DNA of 6,290 bases, taken from NCBI GenBank assembly GCA_012274165.1, contig JAAPAA010000053.1, positions 1-6,290 of the forward strand, written 5' to 3'. Origin of the DNA: Thiobacillaceae bacterium (lineage in GTDB: Bacteria > Pseudomonadota > Gammaproteobacteria > Burkholderiales > Thiobacillaceae). Below, in pieces: positions 1 through 5,290 of the stretch (its first letter is position 1; each line of letters begins with the position of its first letter). The notes beneath the pieces were generated by a model that saw only the letters and a list, made by a program, of their open reading frames with translations, was not told where the DNA came from and did not search any database. The position numbers and the translations under genes were made by a program.

Positions 1-1
1 C

Positions 2-562
2 GCCGCTGACATCAAGATACGGATGGCCGATCAGAAGCTCACGCGGGAGGGACTCGACGTCAAAGTCGAAGAGTTCACGAAGGATGGCACGGTCTACGAG
101 AAGAATGGGCTTCGCGTCACTGCCTTTGAGGTCAATCACGGTGATGCGGTCAAGCCTGCGTTCGGCTATCGAATCGATTACGGCGGCCACGCCGTCCTCA
201 TCTCGGGCGACACGCGGCTCAACGAGAACGTAATCAAGTACGGGACCGGGACCGATCTGCTGGTGCATGAGGTGTTCGCCGTGAAGCCCGAAATGATGAA
301 GAACCCGGCGATTCAAGCGATCGCCAATCATCACGTCACGCCGCAGGAAGCTGGCAACGTTTTCACCCGTGCGCATCCCAGGCTCGCGGCGTACACGCAT
401 CTTTCGGTGATTGGGACGCCGGCGGTCCCGAGCGTGACGACAGATGACATTGTGTCGCAGACACGAGAGACCTACAAAGGACCATTAGTGGTCGGGGAAG
501 ATCTTATGGCATTCGAAATCGGCGCCGAGGGCGTGGCCGTATATCGGCGCGGCGCCCGATAG
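2..562 (+). CDS. MBL-fold metallo-hydrolase, RNase Z-like (C-terminal part; 5' end outside window)
   Basis: The frame is open from base 2, so the gene starts upstream of the window; the ATG at 23 is internal. About 187 residues are visible and end in TAG. Counting from the internal Met at 23, the second half of a metallo-beta-lactamase fold is seen: ISGDTR (about residues 60-65), whose Asp bridges the two metals in this superfamily; LLVHEVF (about 80-86); ANHHVTPQEAG (about 101-111), carrying a further His; and THLS (about 125-128) near the final metal His position. The tail YKGPLVVGEDLMAFEIG is typical of stand-alone RNase Z/arylsulfatase-like MBL hydrolases. The N-terminal HxHxDH motif must lie upstream. 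Whole proteins of this type are usually 300-370 residues, so roughly half is here. Substrate cannot be assigned; RNase Z proper, lactonase-like or arylsulfatase-like activity are all possible. No signal or membrane segment is visible in this part. Confidence 0.9.
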   Translation, partial: AADIKIRMADQKLTREGLDVKVEEFTKDGTVYEKNGLRVTAFEVNHGDAVKPAFGYRIDYGGHAVLISGDTRLNENVIKYGTGTDLLVHEVFAVKPEMMKNPAIQAIANHHVTPQEAGNVFTRAHPRLAAYTHLSVIGTPAVPSVTTDDIVSQTRETYKGPLVVGEDLMAFEIGAEGVAVYRRGAR

Positions 563-633
563 CACCATCTACCCGTGCGGACTGCTCAGAACCAGGTGAT
601 GGGGTGACGGGCGAAGGTTTCGCTGCTCCAATT

Positions 634-815
634 CGGCCGCTCACGACGGACGCCTTCTGGCCGGGACGTGCCGGCGAGATCGACGCTCCACTGCGGGCAT
701 TCGAAATTTGGGCGATTCGGCTGACCGCTCCGAGACCTCGCAGCCGTCGCGGCTCGACCCTGAGCCGACGCTTGCGATATCAATTTTGAAGGCTGCAAAG
801 CGGACTCTCGGGATG
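634..815. repeat. Dispersed repeat, copy A
   Basis: Bases 670-777 align without gaps to 2322-2429 (constant offset 1652) at about 80% identity by hand count. This includes a perfectly identical 23-bp block at 692-714. To the left, 632-669 still matches at about 63%. To the right a weaker match with small gaps continues to roughly 815. Neither copy codes for anything recognisable, although both give short open frames containing RAFEIW on the plus strand. No terminal inverted repeats or target duplications were found. It is probably a member of a diverged interspersed family or two remnants of one old element; the outer limits are approximate. Confidence 0.75.
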
Positions 816-908
816 CACCCGTATCCGTTCAAAAGACTGACCCTGCGACTCTGCGACGATGATTCAACTTGGGCGGCCTGATGAGAAGTGAGATTTACGG
901 CCCGGCTT

Positions 909-967
909 CTGGGACCGGCCGGTGAGCCAGCGGTTCAAACAGGCGCACTTCACCTAGTCGGTCCCAG
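909..967. repeat. Long nested inverted repeat (hairpin 1)
   Basis: Perfect 9-bp arms, CTGGGACCG (909-917) and CGGTCCCAG (959-967), enclose a second paired stretch, GGTGA (921-925) with TCACC (950-954). The two stems are separated by 3 unpaired bases on one side and 4 on the other. The result is a 59-base extended hairpin with about 14 pairs. There is no T-run after it in either direction, so a simple intrinsic terminator is unlikely. Confidence 0.6.
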
Positions 968-996
968 CACATCCTTTGTCTCAACGAATTCTGGAT

Positions 997-1054
997 CCTC
1001 AGCCCTTGAAACATAACGCTCGACGAAGCGTTGAAGCGTTCGCCTGGGCTGAGG
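997..1054. repeat. Long nested inverted repeat (hairpin 2)
   Basis: Perfect 9-bp arms, CCTCAGCCC (997-1005) and GGGCTGAGG (1046-1054), lie 40 bases apart. Inside is AACGCT (1015-1020), which can pair with AGCGTT at either 1027-1032 or 1035-1040, because GAAGCGTT is tandemly repeated at 1025-1040. The span (58 bases) nearly equals that of hairpin 1 just upstream, although the arm sequences differ. Confidence 0.6.
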
Positions 1055-1141
1055 TCAACTATTCACAATTCTTGTCGCCGGGATTGCGTGGGGTTCAGGG
1101 CACGCTTCTATCTGAGAGTGGATGCGCTTGATCCAGTGGCC

Positions 1142-1459
1142 CTAAAACTGGTCTGGCAGCCGCGCATCCAGGCCGTGCAGCGCAGCATCGGCATGGGCGG
1201 CCCGAAGCCAGTCGGTGTAGGTTTGATGCTCTTCGGCCAGCCGCCGCTCCGGGCTTTGATCCACCGCATAGCCGACGGCTGGGGCATACGCAGCCGCCTG
1301 CGTGGACGCACTCTGCGCGAACTGCGGCCCGTCCACTAAGGGCAGCACGAGATAAACCACCAGCGCGAACCCGCCTATCAGCAGGCTGTGAATGAATCTG
1401 CCGGTCAAACGCCATGTGCCGCGACCGGAACGAGCCGAGAAGTCTTTGTGATTTGTCAT
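1142..1459 (-). CDS. Small single-pass membrane or exported protein, unknown function (105 aa)
   Basis: The start is well supported: ATG at 1459 with AGGAG (coding strand, 1470-1466) six bases upstream; the stop is TAG at 1142. The N-terminus is basic (K5, R10, R13, R17, R21). A hydrophobic segment follows at about residues 22-42 (FIHSLLIGG...LVLPLV), then an Ala/Gln/Ser-rich linker and a charged C-terminal region with the stretch SPERRLAEEHQTYTDWLRAA (about 69-88), probably helical. By the positive-inside rule the N-terminus would be cytoplasmic and the C-terminal 60 residues periplasmic. The hydrophobic part could also be a long signal peptide cut near FAQSAS. I do not recognise the family. 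It is the only intact-looking gene in 563-2490 and has its own upstream region with an inverted repeat and a -10-like box, so it may be monocistronic. Confidence 0.7.
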   Translation of the reverse strand: MTNHKDFSARSGRGTWRLTGRFIHSLLIGGFALVVYLVLPLVDGPQFAQSASTQAAAYAPAVGYAVDQSPERRLAEEHQTYTDWLRAAHADAALHGLDARLPDQF

Positions 1460-1492
1460 GCTGGTCTCCTTGTCAGGTGATTTTCAAACTGG

Positions 1493-1532
1493 CGGTATCG
1501 CCGATTCGGATACCGGTTTGCCGTAACTTATA
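1493..1532 (-). promoter_or_regulatory. Candidate promoter and operator-like inverted repeat for the 105-aa gene
   Basis: On the minus strand a TATAAG box (1532-1527) lies upstream of the gene; the -35 region is poor (A/T-rich, near 1555-1550). Between the -10 and the ribosome site is a perfect 7-bp inverted repeat, CGGTATC (1493-1499) with GATACCG (1509-1515), loop 9. Placed at or just after the expected transcription start, it could be an operator or a 5'-leader hairpin. No regulator is identified. Confidence 0.35.
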
Positions 1533-1663
1533 TTCCCGCTTCGCGATAAAAAATGGCTTCCGCAGGCATACGGTCGGGTTGCAATCGCGAGAAAGTTGGC
1601 CCGACTACGGTTGGGCGCCCGAGCCGACGATTACAGCAGCGTTGCGCCTCAACGACGCTGAAC

Positions 1664-1972
1664 TCATGTTGTGTCGGCGACGTGCCGGTGATCTTGAACT
1701 CTGCTGAGTTCCAGCAACGCGGCGAAGTCGGTCAGGGAGCGCTCGCGCCCGCCCAGACCGGCAAGCATGTTCAGATCGGTGCGGGCCAGAGCTTCGTCGC
1801 GACGGGTCGGTCGCAGCCGGTCGGGACGCACCCGTTCGACAAGCAGCAGCCGTTTGTATTGAAACCTCGCTCGGGGATTCGCGCGTTTTGCGGCGAGCAG
1901 GCCAAGCCATCGAAGCCCTTGCGCAGCCGCGGCAAAGGTAGTGGCTTGGTCCCTCGTGTCCCAAGGCAAGTG
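1664..1972 (-). pseudogene. O-methyltransferase C-terminal remnant
   Basis: This minus-strand frame ends in TGA at 1664 and has GC-rich third positions. It reads LLLVERV (residues 41-47 counted from the TTG at 1969), then DLNMLAGLGGRER (65-77) and TDFAALLE (80-87). That order matches the C-terminal end of plant-type/hydroxyneurosporene-type SAM-dependent O-methyltransferases (the Methyltransf_2 family): LLLVE.V, then DLNML...GGRERT, then the final EF..LL. A weaker match to the family's HDW(D/P)D segment is HLPWDTRDQA at the left end. The family is usually 330-380 residues; only about 100 remain. An in-frame TAG sits at 1984-1982, five codons upstream of the TTG, and there is no ribosome site. 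The 30 residues before LLLVERV look disturbed. I call it a truncated pseudogene, recognised from memory of the family pattern. Confidence 0.5.
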
Positions 1973-2024
1973 CCCGTTTTCCTAGTTGGTATTGAAGAGC
2001 TGTCCTCTCCGCCGAGCCGCTGAT

Positions 2025-2283
2025 GGTATCCACGGCTTGGCCACCAACATCCGCAAACACTACCCGGCCTGGCTGCTGTATGTCGTCGTGCTACTGCTGC
2101 TGGTCGCGAACACCATCAACATCGCCGCCGATGTATCGGCGATGGGCGACGCGGGTACCTTGCTGGTTGGCGGCCCGGCTAAGATCTTCACCATTGTGTT
2201 TGGCGTTGGTTCCCTCGTGTTGCAGTCTGTTCGTGCCGTACCACCGCTACGTCCGCGTCCTCAAGTGGCTGACGATGGCGTTG
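2025..2283 (+). pseudogene. Nramp-family metal transporter, internal fragment with frameshift
   Basis: The plus-strand frame reads HGLATNIRKHYPAWLLY, a hydrophobic helix, then NTINIAADVSAMGDA, a signature-like segment of the Nramp (natural resistance-associated macrophage protein/MntH-like) divalent-metal transporters. A second hydrophobic stretch (about 2178-2230) follows. At about 2230 the reading frame breaks: after VLQ the homology resumes one base later as LFVPYHRYVRVLKWLTMAL, which fits a one-base insertion. Homology ends near 2283, where repeat copy B begins. Nramp proteins are about 400-550 residues with 11-12 helices; only about 85 residues remain, from the region around helices 2-4. 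No start or ribosome site is present. The fragment is certainly non-functional as it stands. Confidence 0.75.
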
Positions 2284-2285
2284 AC

Positions 2286-2482
2286 CGGCCTCTCGCCAAT
2301 GCCGGCTGATGGCCGTGACACGCCGGCGAGGTCGACACTCCATTGCGGGCATTCGAAATTTGGGCGGACCGGCTGACCGCTCCGACACGCCGCCGCCGTC
2401 GTAGTCCGACCCATCGGCGACGTTTGCAGAGCGCGTTTGTCGGTCCGAAAGCAGACCCTGGCCGTAAACCGGATGCAGACCT
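2286..2482. repeat. Dispersed repeat, copy B
   Basis: Same family and same orientation as copy A. The 2322-2429 core is about 80% identical and holds the 23-bp identical block at 2344-2366. The left limit coincides with the end of the Nramp homology. The right limit, weakly matched and gapped, lies about 12 bp from the stop codon of the 278-residue gene, so the element fills the gap between a truncated gene and an intact one. Confidence 0.7.
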
Positions 2483-2494
2483 GCGAGCGCTATG

Positions 2495-3331
2495 TCAATC
2501 TACCGCCACTGCTGCTTCCGCTAATGTGGCGAGCAATAGCTGCGACAGAAAGTCTTCTGGTCCGCTTCTGTTAGCCGCCCACCGGCTGAGATCCCAAAGG
2601 AGTTGTTGCTGTTCATCGGAGTACTTGTACCTCCACGATCCGCAGTCCGAAGGTTCCGCTTCCTCACCGGAGAACGCCGGAACGAGCGAGGTTCTGAAAG
2701 CGTACGGGAGCATGAGGTACGTGTTGCTCACCATATCAGCGTGGACGAACAGGCCCTCTTGATCGTCGTCGCACATTTTCGAGTGCAGACGGTAAGCAGG
2801 TAGTCCAGCTACTAGATACAGGTCACCGATCATCGGCGGACCGCCATTAGTCACCCACCAGTGGGCTGTAGCGCTTGCGCTACGCCCGGGAAACCAGACG
2901 AGGGAGCGCCAGCCATAGTCTTCGCAAATTGGTACGCATAGCTCTTTGGACGCTCTTGCCCGAATCTCCCTGGATCGAAGCTTTTGAAGACTTTTGGCGT
3001 GTGGGAGATCGAAGTTCCAGCCGCTGGACTGTGCCTCTCCGTCACCTAAACGTTCCCGATCGCACAGCTGCGCGCATCGGCGCCTCGCATAGTCTCTGCC
3101 ATTGAAAATCGATTCGTGGTCATTGACGTGCGCCACGAAGGGCGAGTCACCGTGGAACGTGTAGAGGCCCCACAAGTCAAGCATGGTCATCCCCTCCTTG
3201 TAGTTCCTGAGGAGAAAATCGTCGACGATTCGCTCGCAAACACCAAGCGCTTCTTCAAGGAGGTCGAAGCTGCCGCACGGGCCCTTACCCGCCCTAGCAA
3301 ATTCTTCGCTCACGTAGACCGTGTATTTCAT
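2495..3331 (-). CDS. Hypothetical two-part protein: conserved small N-terminal domain joined to an unknown C-terminal half (278 aa)
   Basis: The ATG is at 3331 and the TGA at 2495. An in-frame TGA 15 bp upstream of the ATG rules out a longer form. The ribosome site is weak (GAAAG about 9 bases upstream). Residues 1-90 resemble a widespread short bacterial protein of unknown function: a beta start (KYTVYVSEEF), then SFDLLEEALGVCERIVDDFLL (about 21-41), YKEGMTMLDLWGLYTFHGDSPFV (about 44-66), and a final DYARRRC (80-86). I know this family as stand-alone proteins of roughly 90-120 residues. Residues 92-278 are not recognised: they include a Trp/Gly-rich piece (140-170), LVAGLPAYRLHSKMCDDDQEGLFVHADMVSNTYLMLP (173-209) and an Ala/Leu-rich helical end. 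No signal or membrane segment is clear. The gene is visibly less GC-rich than the operon upstream, suggesting separate origin. It may be a fusion or a domain read on into neighbouring sequence. Confidence 0.75.
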   Translation of the reverse strand: MKYTVYVSEEFARAGKGPCGSFDLLEEALGVCERIVDDFLLRNYKEGMTMLDLWGLYTFHGDSPFVAHVNDHESIFNGRDYARRRCAQLCDRERLGDGEAQSSGWNFDLPHAKSLQKLRSREIRARASKELCVPICEDYGWRSLVWFPGRSASATAHWWVTNGGPPMIGDLYLVAGLPAYRLHSKMCDDDQEGLFVHADMVSNTYLMLPYAFRTSLVPAFSGEEAEPSDCGSWRYKYSDEQQQLLWDLSRWAANRSGPEDFLSQLLLATLAEAAVAVD

Positions 3332-3427
3332 GGTGACTGTCTTTCAACGATCGGATTCGAGCCAGTAATAGAGCAATAGGCCCGCGTCGGCCGCTTTGAA
3401 ATGCGGCTGTTTGGGGGCATCCGAGAT

Positions 3428-3459
3428 AGACGAGCGGCACTCAGGAACGCCGCTCGTCT
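3428..3459 (-). terminator. Strong hairpin just past the stop of the 284-aa gene
   Basis: A perfect 11-bp GC-rich inverted repeat, AGACGAGCGGC (3428-3438) and GCCGCTCGTCT (3449-3459), has a 10-base loop. It starts two bases beyond the TAG of the minus-strand 284-residue gene. There is no proper T-run after it (TCTATCTC on the minus strand), so it may be a weak terminator, a 3'-end stabiliser of the upstream operon, or a processing site between that operon and the 278-residue gene. Confidence 0.5.
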
Positions 3460-3461
3460 CG

Positions 3462-4316
3462 CTAGGGTTGTTCCTTGCTACGGCTTGAATCGCAAAACTC
3501 ACCCCAGTAAGGGGCGTGGACATAAGGCCGGTGCGTTCCATCCACCAGCAGCTCCGCGGCTTTCCAGGACTTCCGCTCGTCTGGCTCCTCGGGGGGCCGC
3601 AGGTAAATAACCCGTTCGGGGCCTTGCTCGAGCGACTCCTTGAGCTGACGCGCAAGCGCAAGACCTTCCGCGTTGTGTGCATCCCAGTCGAAGGAGTACC
3701 CCGGGTCATAGGACAGCTCATCGGCCGCTTTCCGCCATTGCTTATGCCACCGGCTGAAGGCGATAACGAGTTTCCGCGACGTTGGGCGCTCGTCCATCCA
3801 TTCTTCACCTTCCCCGATGACTCCTCCGATCATGTGCTGGCCTCCCGGCCGATATTCCCAGGCCCATGCGGCAAGGTCTTTACAGTGGATTACGTAGCCC
3901 GCAGACGGCACATGCCAATACGGCTGCAGCCTAGCGGTATCGGTGATCCGCCAATGGCGTGGGCCCCCGGACAGGTCGCAAAACTGGTCGACGTAGACGA
4001 TGACCGGCCCGGAACCGATTTCGGCACGCAGCTCCAGCGCCAGCCATCTCCCCATCAGGTCCACCTTCCGGAGGGCGTCGTCGCGGGCCTGCGGATCGTT
4101 CGATATTCGGCGGGCCTTCTCCGCGACCGTGAACGCCCAGACGGCGAACTTGGCCTTGAGCTCGATCGAAACGGGCGGATGCCCGAACTTCTTTCCGTCG
4201 AAATTTCCCCGCCCCCCGCGGCAGGATGCTGGGCATCGCGCCAGCGGGAAGTATTCGTAGAGCCAAACTCCGGGGCTGGCGCTGATCACATATCCGCGAG
4301 ATTCTGCTGTGTTCAT
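3462..4316 (-). CDS. Unrecognised Trp-rich cytoplasmic protein, second gene of the MESH1 operon (284 aa)
   Basis: I chose ATG 4316 because GGAGG (coding strand, 4325-4321) lies four bases before it; the frame stays open further upstream to 4508, but that would overlap the preceding gene. The stop is TAG at 3462. I do not recognise the family. Visible features: C28 and C32 followed by a Gly/Arg-rich turn (CRGGRGNFDGKKFG, 32-45); a helical region with FAVWAFTVAEKARR (57-70) and a basic/acidic helix to about 97; a probable beta strand GPVIVYVDQFCDL (103-115); Trp/His-rich HWRITDTARLQPYWHVPSAGYVIHCKDLAAWAWEY (121-155); and a polar C-terminus. No signal peptide or membrane helix. It sits 53 bp after the MESH1-like gene with its own ribosome site, so co-transcription is likely and a shared role plausible. 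A 296-residue open frame on the opposite strand (3516-4406) is a shadow: it has no ribosome site and an unprotein-like composition. Confidence 0.75.
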   Translation of the reverse strand: MNTAESRGYVISASPGVWLYEYFPLARCPASCRGGRGNFDGKKFGHPPVSIELKAKFAVWAFTVAEKARRISNDPQARDDALRKVDLMGRWLALELRAEIGSGPVIVYVDQFCDLSGGPRHWRITDTARLQPYWHVPSAGYVIHCKDLAAWAWEYRPGGQHMIGGVIGEGEEWMDERPTSRKLVIAFSRWHKQWRKAADELSYDPGYSFDWDAHNAEGLALARQLKESLEQGPERVIYLRPPEEPDERKSWKAAELLVDGTHRPYVHAPYWGEFCDSSRSKEQP

Positions 4317-4369
4317 CTTTCCTCCATAAAGGTGGCGGGAACTGGGCGGTCTCTGCCGCCCGGCGCCTT

Positions 4370-4921
4370 TCAGCGCGCATCGCCGAGGCAAGCGTTGAGG
4401 GAATAGGCATCCTCGAACAGCTCGCGCAAGCGCGCGGGCAGTTCGGGCAATTGGCGCACGACCTGGGCGGCGTGCTCGAAGTACGCGCGCTTGCGCTCGA
4501 CGGGCCACGGCGGCGGTGCCGACACGATCTCGCGCAGATTGCAGGTCTTGTCAGCGGCCTTGACCAAGGCAGCGCGGGCTGACTTGTGGGACGCATTGAC
4601 GACTTGCAGCCGCTTGCGTTCGTCTGCGGGCAAGCTCTTGTCGTCCGAGACCTCGAGAACGATGCCGACGACCTCGTTCCCGAATTCGGCCTCCAGAGCT
4701 TCGGCAGGCGTGCCGGTATCTTCCACGACGTCGTGCAGCAGCGCCGCCTGCAGCACCGTCACATCCTCGATGCCGGCTTCGGTCGCGAGCAGGTTGGCCA
4801 CCGCGAGCGGGTGGTTGATGTAGGGCGTTGCCTCCTCGCCCTTGCGATGCGGCCCCTTGCGGTGCTTCTCGGCGGCGTATGCGGCGGCCCGCAGGATCTC
4901 GGAGCAAATTGAACGGGTCAT
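4370..4921 (-). CDS. MESH1-like HD-domain (p)ppGpp hydrolase (small alarmone hydrolase, 183 aa)
   Basis: ATG 4921 is fixed by AGGAGG (coding strand, 4933-4928) six bases upstream; a longer frame to 5059 is rejected. The protein is one HD domain of the expected size for small alarmone hydrolases (about 180 residues). It aligns by eye along its whole length with metazoan MESH1: R26 in HRK; H37 in TPYINHP; H63-D64 and E67-D68 in LLHDVVEDT; the DDKSLPADERKRLQV segment (93-107); D124 and N128 in KAADKTCNLR; and AYFEHAAQVV (146-155). Each equals the MESH1 residue number plus two, so the Mn2+ ligands and catalytic acids are all present. Family reaction: removal of the 3'-pyrophosphate of (p)ppGpp; MESH1 enzymes also act on (p)ppApp and, in animals, NADPH. 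No synthetase, TGS or ACT domain is present. It is cytoplasmic, first gene of a likely two-gene operon and divergent from the NrtR-like regulator. An HD hydrolase of another nucleotide is the main alternative. Confidence 0.92.
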   Translation of the reverse strand: MTRSICSEILRAAAYAAEKHRKGPHRKGEEATPYINHPLAVANLLATEAGIEDVTVLQAALLHDVVEDTGTPAEALEAEFGNEVVGIVLEVSDDKSLPADERKRLQVVNASHKSARAALVKAADKTCNLREIVSAPPPWPVERKRAYFEHAAQVVRQLPELPARLRELFEDAYSLNACLGDAR

Positions 4922-5231
4922 GGAAAACCTCCTGTGAAAAATGGATGTCGTGCGGTCACAGTTGCAGACCGCGCGGCGGAATGCAGTTGTCGCCGTACGG
5001 CGGAACGTGCGCTGCCCCACGCTGTTCGGGGCGCTGGGTTTGACCCAGCCAGCATTCACCCTGCTCCGCTGACCAACCGTATACGGGGCTGTTCCGTCTG
5101 CCGCTGCGAAGCCGGTTCCTCACCAGTCGCTGGCCTGTCGGCCACGGCGCCGAGCTTGAAAGGGGCTGGGCACCCTACCTGTTTCGCCCTGGGGCTTTGG
5201 CACAGCGGGATCGCTGTCTTGCGGCACCTTA

Positions 5232-5246
5232 GTGGCACCATGCAAC
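5232..5246. promoter_or_regulatory. Operator-like palindrome 1 (putative NrtR-type box)
   Basis: GTGGCACCATGCAAC is an imperfect palindrome (7-base arms, 1-base centre, 5 of 7 paired) and shares 13 of 15 bases with the second site 32 bp downstream. The conserved half is ATGCAAC. It overlaps the expected start of the minus-strand transcript. I infer that the adjacent NrtR-like regulator binds here; no published box was matched. Confidence 0.5.
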
Positions 5247-5248
5247 GA

Positions 5249-5277
5249 ACTATAGCAGGCTTGGTGGCATGATGCAA
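5249..5277 (-). promoter_or_regulatory. Candidate sigma70-type promoter toward the MESH1-like gene
   Basis: On the minus strand TTGCAT (5277-5272) and TATAGT (5254-5249) are separated by 17 bases, with the start expected near 5242. The -10 matches 5 of 6 consensus bases, the -35 only 3 of 6. The -35 lies inside operator-like palindrome 2 and the start inside palindrome 1, an arrangement suited to repression. This is a prediction from sequence only. Confidence 0.4.
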
Positions 5278-5290
5278 CTAACGCGATCAT
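5262..5290 (+). promoter_or_regulatory. Candidate promoter for the NrtR-like gene
   Basis: TTGGTG (5262-5267), a 17-base spacer and GATCAT (5285-5290) form a weak promoter match. It would start transcription near 5297, only about 7 bases before the ATG, so the message would be nearly leaderless; this fits the lack of a ribosome site there. The -35 adjoins palindrome 2, consistent with autoregulation. Confidence 0.3.
5264..5278. promoter_or_regulatory. Operator-like palindrome 2 (putative NrtR-type box)
   Basis: GTGGCATGATGCAAC is the better palindrome of the pair (6 of 7 arm positions paired; extended arms TTGGTGGCAT/ATGCAACTAA pair at 8 of 10). It lies exactly 32 bp from palindrome 1, about three helical turns, so bound dimers would sit on the same DNA face. 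It overlaps the spacer of the plus promoter and the -35 of the minus promoter. Confidence 0.55.

Larger units (their letters stand above)
563..1141. other. Gene-free stretch with repeat and hairpins
   Basis: No convincing coding region lies between the hydrolase and the small minus-strand gene. The short open frames here lack ribosome sites and do not resemble proteins. The stretch holds dispersed repeat copy A (about 634-815), an 8-bp imperfect tandem repeat (CTGCGACT/CTGCGACG, 843-858) and two long nested inverted repeats (909-967 and 997-1054), described separately. It reads as non-coding or decayed DNA. Confidence 0.6.

Noticed and set aside
508..519. 12-bp match GGCATTCGAAAT in the hydrolase gene to the core of the dispersed repeat
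   Set aside because: No flanking similarity; the match lies in conserved coding sequence (MAFEIG) and is probably chance.
586..832. Short overlapping open frames on both strands
   Set aside because: They lie within dispersed repeat copy A, lack ribosome sites and read as Arg/Ser/Pro-rich shadow peptides.
909..1054. Integron attC sites
   Set aside because: Span and nested pairing are suggestive, but the RYYYAAC and GTTRRRY boxes required at the ends are absent from the outer arms.
1605..2060. 151-residue minus-strand open frame overlapping the methyltransferase remnant
   Set aside because: Different frame of the same DNA; Ser/Arg/Ala-rich composition, no family resemblance, whereas the other frame shows the methyltransferase motifs.
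3516..4406. 296-residue open frame on the plus strand
   Set aside because: It lies antisense to the 284-residue and part of the MESH1-like genes, has no ribosome site, and its composition looks like a shadow of GC-rich coding on the other strand.
4317..4508. Longer form of the 284-residue protein starting at 4508
   Set aside because: It would overlap the end of the MESH1-like gene by 139 bp and is Arg-rich shadow sequence; ATG 4316 has a strong ribosome site.
4922..5059. N-terminal extension of the MESH1-like protein to ATG 5059
   Set aside because: The extra residues do not look like an HD domain, and ATG 4921 has an ideal AGGAGG site and matches the known family start.
5056..5277. Minus-strand ORFs covering the regulatory region
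   Set aside because: No ribosome sites and unprotein-like composition; the region is better explained as promoter and leader.
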